From the NCBI RefSeq assembly GCF_001660485.1, contig NZ_CP013979.1, positions 806,001-870,000 on the forward strand: a stretch of DNA of 64,000 nucleotides. Reading direction: 5' to 3'. Below are positions 52,298 to 60,690 of the stretch, piece by piece. Position numbers and translations under genes: made by a program. Source of the DNA: Agromyces aureus. GTDB taxonomy: Bacteria > Actinomycetota > Actinomycetes > Actinomycetales > Microbacteriaceae. Below the pieces are notes generated by a model. That model made no database searches, was not told where the DNA came from, and saw nothing but the letters and a program-made list of their open reading frames with translations. The first letter of the stretch is position 1; each line of letters starts with the position of its first letter.

Positions 52298-52444
52298 CCG
52301 GGACCGAATGCGACCCCTCGCCGGGTCGCCACCGGCAACGGCGCCGACCTCGGTCGTCTCTCGAGCCACCCAAACGAACGTGACAGCCCCCTTGCTGCAC
52401 GACGATTCGGCTCGGCGGAAGTCGACCGAGAAACTGGAGGAATC

Positions 52445-53080
52445 ATGATCAGCAAAGGTGCTGCAGCGCGTTGCGCGGCGGGGATCGTCGGCGGGCTCAT
52501 GCTCGCGAGCGTCGGGAGCCTCGCATTCGCGGCCGACCCCGGCGACAGTTCGGGCGTCGACGTGAAGGTCGACATCGCGGCCGTCGAGAACGGCGCGTTG
52601 AGCCTCACGGTGGACGACACCGAGACGACGCTGACCGAGGGCGGCTCGACCGCCGCGTACCGGCAGTTCACCGGCACGCTCCCGACGGTCACCGTCACCG
52701 ACACCCGCGACGACGTGCCCGCGGGCGTCTTCTGGTACGTCACCGGACAGGCCGGCGACTTCGTCGGCACCGCCGGGCAGCCGAACATCCCGGCGACCCA
52801 GCTCGGCTGGTCGCCGGCCGACGTGCTCGACGGCAGCGGCGAAGTGGCCTCGGGCGGCGAGGTCGTCCCGGCCTCCGACACCCCGACGCAGCCGGGCAAC
52901 AACACCGGTCTGGCCAGCGGTGAGGACTTCCTCTACCTGGCGCTGGACTCGGCGGACGCGAAGGCGGCACAGGGCTCGTGGTCGACCACCGCAGACCTCA
53001 AGCTGAAGACCGCGGCGAACGTCGCCCCGGGCAGCTACTCGTCACTGCTCACCCTGTCGCTCTTCGAAGACACCTACTGA
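52445..53080 (+). CDS. WxL-like secreted surface protein (copy 2)
   Basis: 211 residues. Signal peptide about 1-29 (LAFAAD). Same architecture as 23713: RQFTGTLPTVTVTDTR, FWYVTGQAGDF, LGWSPADV and the C-terminal APGSYSSLLTLSLFE, followed by DTY. It shares the W-Y-V variant and the distal Y...L.L strand. It contains one extra loop (VVPASDTPTQPGNNTG). It would sit on the wall, bound to the DUF916 protein encoded next. ATG 52445 has GGAGGAA five bases upstream. Confidence 0.65.
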   Translation: MISKGAAARCAAGIVGGLMLASVGSLAFAADPGDSSGVDVKVDIAAVENGALSLTVDDTETTLTEGGSTAAYRQFTGTLPTVTVTDTRDDVPAGVFWYVTGQAGDFVGTAGQPNIPATQLGWSPADVLDGSGEVASGGEVVPASDTPTQPGNNTGLASGEDFLYLALDSADAKAAQGSWSTTADLKLKTAANVAPGSYSSLLTLSLFEDTY

Positions 53081-53086
53081 TCCGCC

Positions 53087-53122
53087 GCGGCCGGGTCGAT
53101 GCGACACCATCGACCCGGCCGC
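53087..53122 (+). terminator. 15-base perfect hairpin between WxL-like gene 2 and its DUF916 partner
   Basis: GCGGCCGGGTCGATG (53087-53101) pairs perfectly with CATCGACCCGGCCGC (53108-53122). It starts seven bases after the WxL stop, the same spacing as in locus 1 (24341). Confidence 0.8.
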
Positions 53123-53177
53123 AACCCCTCGCCCCTGAACCGACCGGACCGGGGCCCGCTCCACCCCAGGACTCGCC

Positions 53178-54221
53178 ATGACCCGCTTCCGTTCCCCCTC
53201 CGCACTCGCTGCGCTCGTCGCCGTCGCCGGCCTTGCCGCGGGGCTGGCCGGCGCTGCACCCGCGGTCGCGGAGGAGCGTGCGCCGGTGTCGTGGTCGGTC
53301 ACGCCGGCCGACGCGACAGGCCCCGACGGCCGCGTCTCGGTCGAGCACCCCATCGATCCCGGAGCCGAGGTGCAGGACCATTTCGCGGTCCGCAACCTCG
53401 GCGAGGAGGAGGTCGCGTTCCGCCTCTCGGCGGCCGACGGCTACTACAACGACAACGGGCGCTTCGACATGCTCCCGTCCGACCAGGAGTCGACCGATGC
53501 CGGCACCTGGATCGACGTGCCCGAGAGCGTCACCGTTCCGCCCGGCGGCACGGTCGTCGTCCCGTTCACGATCACCGTGCCGGAGAAGGCCGAACCCGGT
53601 GATCACGCCGCCGGCATCGCGGCGTCGGTGCTGTCGGTCAAGCAGGGCGACGGCGCGGGTGTCGGCGTCGAGAGCCGCGTCGGATTCCGGGTCATGACCC
53701 GGGTCACCGGCGCGCTCGCCCCCGCCTTCTCGGTGACGAACGTCGTCACCGACTACAACACCTCGTGGAACCCGATCCGCCCCGGGAGCATCGACGTCTC
53801 CTTCGATGTGGTCAACGAGGGCAACACCCGGCTCGCGGTGGCCGGCGTGCTCGAGATCGCCGGGCGGAGCATCGCCTTCCCGGCCGAGAACGAGCGCGCG
53901 CAGGAGGTCCTGCCCGGTGAGAGCAGGTCGTTCTCGCTCGCGGTCGGGCAGGTCTGGCCGCTGCTCGCCCTGCCGGGCGAGATCGAGCTCGCTCCGACCG
54001 TCACCACCGCCGGCGGGGAGCAGACGACCGTCGCACCTTCGTCGATCGGCGTGTTCGTCTGGGCCGTTCCGTGGCCGCAGCTGCTGGTCGTGCTCGGCAT
54101 CCTGCTCGTCGTGATGGCACTGCTCTGGCGGCGCGGTCGGTCCAGGCGCCGACTCGACGTGCTGCTCGAGGAGGCTCGCGAGGAAGGGCGCCGAGACCTG
54201 GCGCTGGAAGGGCGGAAGTGA
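53178..54221 (+). CDS. DUF916 / WxL-interacting membrane protein (copy 2)
   Basis: 347 residues. Signal peptide about 1-31 (AVAEE). DUF916-type domain (about 35-155) with WSVTPADATGPDGRVSVEH, FAVRNLGEEEVAFRLSA, GRFDMLPSD, AGTWIDV and EPGDHAAGIAASV, nearly parallel to copy 1. A second Ig-like region follows, then the membrane helix LLVVLGILLVVMALLW (about 300-318) and a charged tail EEAREEGRRDLALEGRK. It would bind WxL protein outside the membrane. ATG 53178; its ribosome site is weak. It overlaps the next gene by four bases. Confidence 0.82.
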   Translation: MTRFRSPSALAALVAVAGLAAGLAGAAPAVAEERAPVSWSVTPADATGPDGRVSVEHPIDPGAEVQDHFAVRNLGEEEVAFRLSAADGYYNDNGRFDMLPSDQESTDAGTWIDVPESVTVPPGGTVVVPFTITVPEKAEPGDHAAGIAASVLSVKQGDGAGVGVESRVGFRVMTRVTGALAPAFSVTNVVTDYNTSWNPIRPGSIDVSFDVVNEGNTRLAVAGVLEIAGRSIAFPAENERAQEVLPGESRSFSLAVGQVWPLLALPGEIELAPTVTTAGGEQTTVAPSSIGVFVWAVPWPQLLVVLGILLVVMALLWRRGRSRRRLDVLLEEAREEGRRDLALEGRK

Positions 54222-54478
54222 TCGGGGGGTCGCTGCGGCACCTCGAGCTTGGCCCGGTCGTCGGAGGGGGAACGACGATCGACGTGCCCGACGGCGTCGT
54301 GATCCGCGTCGACATCCTGCCGCTCGACTGCCTCGGGCATTGCGATCCCGGATCGCTCCCGTCGACGGGAGCGGCCGGCGACCTCATCACCTGGGTCGGC
54401 GCACTGCTCCTCGGTGGAGCGGCGCTGCTCCTCATCCCGGTCTTCACGCGGCATCCGATCGGCCGCGCGCACCGCTGA
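54218..54478 (+). CDS. Small membrane protein with an LPSTG sortase-like motif
   Basis: 86 residues, starting at GTG 54218 inside the DUF916 stop (GTGA). The C-terminus has SLPSTGAAGDLITWVG, a hydrophobic stretch GALLLGGAALLLIPVF and basic FTRHPIGRAHR: the LPxTG/membrane/positive-tail order of sortase substrates. Cysteines occur as DCLGHC before it. There is no N-terminal signal peptide, which is odd for a sortase substrate, so it may be a simple single-pass protein or the motif may be fortuitous. No sortase gene is in the window. Confidence 0.6.
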   Translation: MIGGSLRHLELGPVVGGGTTIDVPDGVVIRVDILPLDCLGHCDPGSLPSTGAAGDLITWVGALLLGGAALLLIPVFTRHPIGRAHR

Positions 54479-54542
54479 CCGTCCCTGCTCCAACATCCGT
54501 CGGGTCCGGCTTCGGGCACGACCCCGCTCACAGGAGGTTCTG

Positions 54543-57170
54543 ATGGTTCGAGAAGGTACGCCGCGCACGCGGCGCGCAGGCAGATGGGTCGCGGGTGCGA
54601 CGAGCGCCCTGTTGGCGGCCGGAAGCCTGGCGATGATCGGCCCTGCGGCCTGGAGTGCGGAGCCGGCATCGACGCTGGCCTCGTACGACTTCTCCGAGGC
54701 CTCGGGCACCGTCGCCCACGACCTGTCCGGCGGCGGCCGCGATGCGACCGTCGTGGGCGGGGAGGCCTGGCGCGGCGGATTCATGCGCTTCACGGGGTCG
54801 AACCACGTGAAGCTGCCCGACGGCCTGCTGGCCGGACGGTCGGCGGCCACGATCGTGATCGAGACGAGCCCGACGGCGCTGTCGGGCGCCAAGTTCCTCT
54901 GGAACGTCGGCGGCTCGGGCGAGGGCGCCACCGGGCAGTTCTTCATCCAGCCGGTCGCACCGCGCCTGGCGATCACGAAGACCAACTGGTCGGGCGAGCA
55001 GACGGTGACGTCGGCGACGAAGATCGCCGAGAACCGGTGGCAGTCCGTGGCCGCGACGATCGCGAAGAACGCCGACGGCACGACGTCGACGCTGCGGCTG
55101 TTCATCGACGGCGTGCAGGTCGCCGAGAAGACGAACTCGACCGTCAACCTGAGCGACCTCGCGACCCACACCATGAACTTCATCGGCAAGTCCGCGTACG
55201 CGGCCGACTCGCTCTACCAGGGGGACGTCTCGGCGTTCCGGGTGTACTCGGAGGCGCTGTCCGCGACCGACCTCGCGACGATCGCGGCGACGGATGCCAC
55301 GGCAGCCGCGGCCGAGACGGCGGCGGCGCTCGACCTGGCGGCCGTGAACACGCAGGACCTGTCGAAGGTCGAGACCGGCCTCGTGCTGCCGACCGCCGGA
55401 AGCGTGACGTGGACGTCGTCGCCGGCGGGCATCGTCGCCGCCGACGGCACGGTCACCCAGCCGGCATCCGACACCGAGGTGACGCTGACGGCGACCTCGA
55501 CCGTGCGCGGCAAGACGGCGACGAAGGCCTTCACCGTGACCGTGCTCCGCGCACCCACCGCCGCCGAGGCGGCACAGCGCGACCTCGACGCGATCGCCCT
55601 GCCGTACGCCGACGACGTGCGCTCCGACCTCACGCTGCCGACGGCCGGTCCGCGGTTCGGCTCGGCACTCTCGTGGAGCTCCTCGGCCCCGGCCGTCGTC
55701 GACGTCGTCGGCACCGGCACGGTCGCCCCTGGCGTGGTGACGCGTCCCGCGAACGGTGACACGCGCGTCGTGCTCACCGTCACGGCGTCGAAGAACGGCG
55801 TCACGGCGACCCGTGACATCCCGCTCACGGTGCGCAAGGCGGTCGAGCTCGCGAAGACGACCGACTACCTGTTCGCGCACTTCACCGGCACCGAGGGTGC
55901 CGCGAGCGACGAGCAGATCTACTTCGCGACCAGCCGCGACGCGCTCACCTTCACCGACACCCGCGCGAGCGGCAACCCGGTGCTGTCGCTCGCGAAGGGC
56001 CAGGGCGACGGCGGCGTGCGCGACCCGTTCGTGGTGCGCTCGCCCGAGGGCGACCGGTTCTACCTCATCGCGACCGACCTCAGCATCTATTACCGAGGCG
56101 GCTGGGGCTCGGCCAACGCGACCGTCACGGGGTCGAAGGACCTGGTGATCTGGGAGTCGACCGACCTCGTCAACTGGACCGAGCCGCGCTTCGCCGACGT
56201 GGCGAGCAAGATCCCGAACGCCGGCATGGCCTGGGCGCCCGAGGCCGTCTGGGACGAGGTGACGCAGCAGTACTACGTCTTCTGGGCGACCCGGGCCGAC
56301 GGCAACACCGAGCTCGGCGACAGCGTCGACATGTACCTGTCGACCACGCGCGACTTCCGCACCTTCTCGACCCCGGTCAAGTGGATCGACCGACAGGGCT
56401 CGATCATCGACACGACCGTGATCAAGGTCGGCGACTGGTTCTACCGGGCCTCCGGCGACGGCCAGATCACGATCGAGCGCTCGAAGAAGCTCGACGCCGT
56501 CACGACGTCGGCGACGGCGAAGACGACCGGCACCGACCAGGAGTGGGTGCTCGTCGGCACGCTGCAGTCGATCCTGAGCGGCAGCGGCACGTGCGCCGGC
56601 GGGCTGAACTACACCGGCGCGTGCCTCGAGGGCCCCGAGTTCTTCGCCTACAACGACGACGACCGGGGTGCTGCGGCCCAGCTCTACGGCCTGCTCGCCG
56701 ACCAGTACGGCACCGGACGCGGGTACCTGCCCTTCCGCACCACCGACCTCAACTCGACCTCGGCGTCGGTGTGGTCGAAGGCGACCAACGTGAACCTCGG
56801 CACCCTGAAGAAGCGCCACGGCGGCATCATGCCGATCACCGCGCAGGAGTACCAGCGGGTCATGTTCCACTACGCGGGCGTCGGCACGAACCCCGACCTC
56901 GCCGTCGAGGCCACGGCGACGTCGAGGTGCGTCGCCGGCAAGGCGAGCCTCGTCGCGACGGTGAAGAACACCGACAGCAGAACGGCGGATGTCACGGTCG
57001 AGACCGCGTTCGGCACCAAGACGTTCGTCGGGGTGCAAGCGGGCAAGACCGTCTCGCAGGCCTTCTCCACCCGCACGGCGTCGATGGGCGCCGGAACGGT
57101 GGGCGTCGAGGCGACGGCCACCGGAGCGAGCTTCGCCGGCAGCGCCGCGTACGAGGCACGCGCATGCTGA
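54543..57170 (+). CDS. Secreted LamG-GH43 glycosidase (tandem copy A)
   Basis: 875 residues. Signal peptide about 1-38 (AAWSAE). LamG domain (about 42-250), two Ig-like repeats (about 260-435), then GH43 (about 440-775) with base Asp in GVRDPFVVRSPEGD, modulator in IIDTTVIKVGD and acid Glu in CLEGPEFFAYN. The RCVAGK domain ends in ARAC. It is the upstream member of a tandem pair whose first 330 residues are almost the same as those of the next gene. ATG 54543 with AGGAGG six bases upstream, 64 bases after the LPSTG gene, so it shares the WxL transcription unit. Confidence 0.9.
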   Translation: MVREGTPRTRRAGRWVAGATSALLAAGSLAMIGPAAWSAEPASTLASYDFSEASGTVAHDLSGGGRDATVVGGEAWRGGFMRFTGSNHVKLPDGLLAGRSAATIVIETSPTALSGAKFLWNVGGSGEGATGQFFIQPVAPRLAITKTNWSGEQTVTSATKIAENRWQSVAATIAKNADGTTSTLRLFIDGVQVAEKTNSTVNLSDLATHTMNFIGKSAYAADSLYQGDVSAFRVYSEALSATDLATIAATDATAAAAETAAALDLAAVNTQDLSKVETGLVLPTAGSVTWTSSPAGIVAADGTVTQPASDTEVTLTATSTVRGKTATKAFTVTVLRAPTAAEAAQRDLDAIALPYADDVRSDLTLPTAGPRFGSALSWSSSAPAVVDVVGTGTVAPGVVTRPANGDTRVVLTVTASKNGVTATRDIPLTVRKAVELAKTTDYLFAHFTGTEGAASDEQIYFATSRDALTFTDTRASGNPVLSLAKGQGDGGVRDPFVVRSPEGDRFYLIATDLSIYYRGGWGSANATVTGSKDLVIWESTDLVNWTEPRFADVASKIPNAGMAWAPEAVWDEVTQQYYVFWATRADGNTELGDSVDMYLSTTRDFRTFSTPVKWIDRQGSIIDTTVIKVGDWFYRASGDGQITIERSKKLDAVTTSATAKTTGTDQEWVLVGTLQSILSGSGTCAGGLNYTGACLEGPEFFAYNDDDRGAAAQLYGLLADQYGTGRGYLPFRTTDLNSTSASVWSKATNVNLGTLKKRHGGIMPITAQEYQRVMFHYAGVGTNPDLAVEATATSRCVAGKASLVATVKNTDSRTADVTVETAFGTKTFVGVQAGKTVSQAFSTRTASMGAGTVGVEATATGASFAGSAAYEARAC

Positions 57171-60100
57171 GGCGGGGGCGGCTGCTCGCCGGCCTCGTGG
57201 GCGCGGCCATGGTCGGCGGTCTCGCGGCCGCCGCACCGGGGGTCGCGTGGGGCGCGGAACCGGCGTCGCTGCTGGCGTCGTACGACTTCTCCGAGACGTC
57301 GGGCACGGTCGTGCACGATGTCTCGGGCGGCGGCCGCGATGCGGCCGTCGTCGGGGCGGCGGCCTGGCGGGGCGGGTCCATGCAGTTCACGGGCTCGAAC
57401 CACGTGAAGCTGCCCGACGGGCTGCTGGCCGGCCGCTCGGCGGCGACCGTCGTGATCGAGACGAGCCCGACCGCGCTGTCGGGCGCCAAGTTCCTCTGGA
57501 ACGTCGGCGGCTCGGGCGACTCCTCGACCGGGCAGTTCTTCATCCAGCCGGTCGCACCGCGCCTGGCGATCTCGAAGACGAACTGGTCGGGCGAGCAGAC
57601 GGTGACGTCGGCGACGAAGATCGCCGAGAACCGGTGGCAGTCTGTGGCCGCGACGATCGCGAAGAACGCCGACGGCACGACGTCGACGCTGCGGCTGTTC
57701 ATCGACGGCGTGCAGGTCGCCGAGAAGACGAACTCGACCGTGAGCCTGAGCGACCTGACGACGCACGCGCAGAACTTCATCGGCAAGTCCGCGTACAACG
57801 GCGACTCGCTCTACCAGGGCGGCGTCTCGTCGTTCCGCGTGTACTCCGAGGCGCTCACCGCGGCCGACGTCGCAGCCGTGGCCGTCACCGACGCCACGGC
57901 GGTCGCCGCCGAGGTCGCCACGGGCATCGACCTCGCCGGCGCGAACGCGCAGAGCCTGACCGCGGTCGAGTCCGACCTGGTGCTGCCCACGACGGGCGGC
58001 GTGACGTGGACCTCGTCGCCTGCGGGCGTCGTCGGCGCCGACGGCAAGGTCACGCGTCCGGCATCCGACACCCAGGTCGCGCTCACCGCGACGGCCACGG
58101 TGCGCGGCAAGACCGCGACGAAGGCGTTCACCGTCACGGTGCTCGCCGCGCCGACCGCGGCCCAGGCCGCGCAGCGCGCGGCCGACGCGCTGCTGCTGCC
58201 GTCGGTGCTCGAGCAGGGCTACGTGCTCCCGATCACCGCGCTCGGGCTTCCGGTCGCGTGGTCGCACGTGTCCGGTGCCGGCACGGTCGTCGGCGGCGCC
58301 ATCGCCGACGCGCCGGCGAGCGGACTCGAGGCGGCGACGCTCGAAGCCGTCGTCGGCACGGGTTCCGACGCCGCGACGGCTCGGATCGACGTGCGCATCG
58401 CCGAGGCATCCGCCCATCGCATCGCCGCCTACACGACCTCGAAGAACACGCGCGGCGGCGACGACCCCGAGGTCACGCGGTCCGCGCACCTCGCCCTGAG
58501 CGCCGACGGCACCGCCTACACGGCCCTGAACTCCGGCACCGGCGTGGTGTTCCCGAGGGTGACCGGCATGACCGAGACGGCCAACGGCGTGAAGCGCTAC
58601 CTCGCGAACCCCTACGTGTTCCGGCTGAAGGGCGAGGAGGGCTTCGGCCTCATCGCGCGCCGCGTCGACGCCGCGGGTACCGGTGACGCCTCCGGTGCGC
58701 TGGTCTTCACCTCGCGCGACCTCGTCGACTGGACCGAGCTCGACCTGCTCGCCCTGCCCGGCCTGGCCGCATCGGGCGCCGTCTCCGCGGAATGGGACGC
58801 CCGACTCGACGCGTACCGCGTCGCGTGGGCCGGCCCGGCGGGATCGACGCTCACCGGCAGCACCGAGGACCTCGCGTCCGTCGCCTACCTCGGCGCCGGG
58901 CAGCAGCCCGCCGGCCGCATGGGCGGCATCGCCGTGACCTCGTCGGAGACCGCGTCGATCATCCCGCTCACGGCAGCCGAGGCGCGATCGGCGGAGCAGC
59001 GGCTCGGCCGGGTGCACAACACCGGCGTGCAGGCGCCCGAGCCCACGACGGTCGAGGCCGGCGGGGCGCTCGACCTGCCCGCGAAGGTCACGGCCGAGTA
59101 CTCCGACGGCGGCACGCACGAGTTCCGCGTCGACTGGAACACGGCGGGCGTCGACACCACGACGCCGGGCGAGTACCCCGTCACCGGAACCCTCCAGCGC
59201 ACCGACGCGATCTTCCCACTCATCGCGAGGCGAGCCGACCCGCACATGCTGCGGTACACGCTGCCGAACGGCGAGAAGACCTGGCTGTTCATCGCCACCG
59301 ACGACAACGGGCAGGACGAGTTCTTCATCCGGCAGTCCGACACGATCGCCGGCATCGCGACGGCGGCCGACAACAAGATCCTCGGCCTCGGGCTCTCCGG
59401 CTCCGGCCAGGTCGGCTCGCAGCTGTGGGCCCCCGAGCTGCACGTCGTCGACGGCGAGCTCTACATCCTGTTCGCCGCCAACCCGAACAACGTCAACGGG
59501 TGGAACGGCGTGCAGTCGTACACGATGCACCTGAAGCCGGGCGGCGACCCGCTCGTGCGCACCGACTGGGACGCGCCGCAGCGCGTGGTCGACGCCGGCG
59601 GGCAGCCGCTCACGACCTACGGCGCCGGCATCACGCTCGACATGACGCACTTCGAGGACGCCGGCACCGACTACGTCGTGTGGTCCGAGCGGGCCATCAC
59701 CCCGGTGACCGGTCCGGCCGTGCTGAAGATCGCGAAGGTCGCGCCCTCGGCGAGCGGGTCGTGGCAGCTGATCGGCGAGCGGAGGACGATCGCGTTCCCC
59801 GACCGCGGTTGGTCGGACAACACGACCGAGGTCGTCGAGGGGCCGTTCGTCATCCAGCGCGACGGCAAGGTCATGATCACCTTCTCGGGCTCGGGCGTCG
59901 ACTGGACCTACGCGGTCGGCCTCGCCACGGCGGAGTCGGGCGACGACCTGCTCGACGCGGCATCCTGGAACGTGCGCAACTCGCCGATCTGGACCTACGA
60001 GGGTGCGAACACGAACAACTGGGGACCAGGGCACAACTCGTACACGTACGACGACGACGGCAACCTGCTCAACGTGTTCCACGCGAAGACGACGCAGAAC

Positions 60101-60511
60101 GGCACCCGCGACGCGGGCGTGCGCATGGTCTACTTCCGCCAGGACGGCAGCCCGATCCTCGACATGACCGACACGGAGTGGCTCGCCACCGGAAACCGCA
60201 CCGTCAGCACGACGGTCGTCGTCGAGGCGCCCGAGCAGCCGGCATTCTCGGTCACCGCGCAGACCCGGTGCGTTGCCGGCAAGGCGACCCTGGTCGCGAC
60301 GCTCGCCAACACGGGCCCGGGGCAGGTCGACGTGCTCGTCGAGTCCGCGTTCGGCCAGAAGCAGCTCGCGCTCGCGAGCGGCAAGGGCGCGTCGGCCACG
60401 TTCAGCACCCGCACGGCCGAGCTCGGCGCCGGACAGCTCACGGCGAAGGCGACCTCGGCGGGCGGGGTCGCGAAGACCTTCATCGCCGCGTACTCCGCAC
60501 GGAACTGCTGA
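57164..60511 (+). CDS. Secreted LamG-GH43 glycosidase with a second, degenerate GH43 module (tandem copy B)
   Basis: 1115 residues. Signal peptide about 1-30 (AWGAE). LamG (about 35-245) and Ig-like repeat as in copy A. Then a partial GH43-like module (about 425-570) whose base Asp is replaced by Asn482 (LANPYVFRLKGEE in place of RDPFVVR). A Big_4-like domain follows (about 620-690), then an intact GH43 (about 690-1015) with Asp in RADPHMLRYTL, Asp in LDMTHFEDAG and Glu in VEGPFVIQRDG. The RCVAGK domain ends ARNC. ATG 57164 lies in the ATGCTGA overlap with the copy A stop, so translation is coupled. Bifidobacterial LamG enzymes with two GH43 modules are a known comparison. Confidence 0.9.
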   Translation: MLRRGRLLAGLVGAAMVGGLAAAAPGVAWGAEPASLLASYDFSETSGTVVHDVSGGGRDAAVVGAAAWRGGSMQFTGSNHVKLPDGLLAGRSAATVVIETSPTALSGAKFLWNVGGSGDSSTGQFFIQPVAPRLAISKTNWSGEQTVTSATKIAENRWQSVAATIAKNADGTTSTLRLFIDGVQVAEKTNSTVSLSDLTTHAQNFIGKSAYNGDSLYQGGVSSFRVYSEALTAADVAAVAVTDATAVAAEVATGIDLAGANAQSLTAVESDLVLPTTGGVTWTSSPAGVVGADGKVTRPASDTQVALTATATVRGKTATKAFTVTVLAAPTAAQAAQRAADALLLPSVLEQGYVLPITALGLPVAWSHVSGAGTVVGGAIADAPASGLEAATLEAVVGTGSDAATARIDVRIAEASAHRIAAYTTSKNTRGGDDPEVTRSAHLALSADGTAYTALNSGTGVVFPRVTGMTETANGVKRYLANPYVFRLKGEEGFGLIARRVDAAGTGDASGALVFTSRDLVDWTELDLLALPGLAASGAVSAEWDARLDAYRVAWAGPAGSTLTGSTEDLASVAYLGAGQQPAGRMGGIAVTSSETASIIPLTAAEARSAEQRLGRVHNTGVQAPEPTTVEAGGALDLPAKVTAEYSDGGTHEFRVDWNTAGVDTTTPGEYPVTGTLQRTDAIFPLIARRADPHMLRYTLPNGEKTWLFIATDDNGQDEFFIRQSDTIAGIATAADNKILGLGLSGSGQVGSQLWAPELHVVDGELYILFAANPNNVNGWNGVQSYTMHLKPGGDPLVRTDWDAPQRVVDAGGQPLTTYGAGITLDMTHFEDAGTDYVVWSERAITPVTGPAVLKIAKVAPSASGSWQLIGERRTIAFPDRGWSDNTTEVVEGPFVIQRDGKVMITFSGSGVDWTYAVGLATAESGDDLLDAASWNVRNSPIWTYEGANTNNWGPGHNSYTYDDDGNLLNVFHAKTTQNGTRDAGVRMVYFRQDGSPILDMTDTEWLATGNRTVSTTVVVEAPEQPAFSVTAQTRCVAGKATLVATLANTGPGQVDVLVESAFGQKQLALASGKGASATFSTRTAELGAGQLTAKATSAGGVAKTFIAAYSARNC

Positions 60512-60524
60512 TCTCGGGATCGGT

Positions 60525-60552
60525 GCGCCCACGCGAGCGTTCGGGTGGGCGC
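60525..60552 (+). terminator. Terminator-like hairpin after the tandem GH43 genes
   Basis: GCGCCCAC (60525-60532) pairs with GTGGGCGC (60545-60552), with extension by further G-C pairs. It lies 13 bases after the GH43 stop and ends WxL unit 2. Confidence 0.65.
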
Positions 60553-60603
60553 GCCGACCGGATCGGCACTGGATCGGCGGCCCTGAACGAATAGGCTGTC
60601 CCC

Positions 60604-60628
60604 GTCGGCCGCTCGTCGAGCGGCCGAC
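60604..60628. promoter_or_regulatory. Palindrome in the leader of the second LacI gene
   Basis: GTCGGCCGCT and AGCGGCCGAC flank CGTCG, a perfect ten-base inverted repeat about 60 bases before the regulator start. It is unlike the TGTTNCCGGKAACA operator, so it could be a different operator or a second terminator. Confidence 0.45.
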
Positions 60629-60690
60629 GGTCGGCGGTGCTGCATCGGGGGACGTGAGCGACGACGATTCCGTGAGACAGGAGACCGGTG

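Larger units (their letters stand above)
51938..52444 (+). promoter_or_regulatory. Upstream region of WxL unit 2 (507 bases, no established gene)
   Basis: Holds a perfect 18-base operator (52280-52297) and a weaker similar site (52058-52071). A minus-strand frame near 51954-52030 reads SWFVALLVVLLDREVV, which resembles a membrane helix, but it has no start or conserved continuation. I see no supported gene. Confidence 0.55.

Noticed and set aside
51954..52400. Minus-strand frame ending in a membrane-helix-like SWFVALLVVLLDREVV
   Set aside because: No credible start or domain, and it crosses the strong operator and promoter region of the WxL unit.
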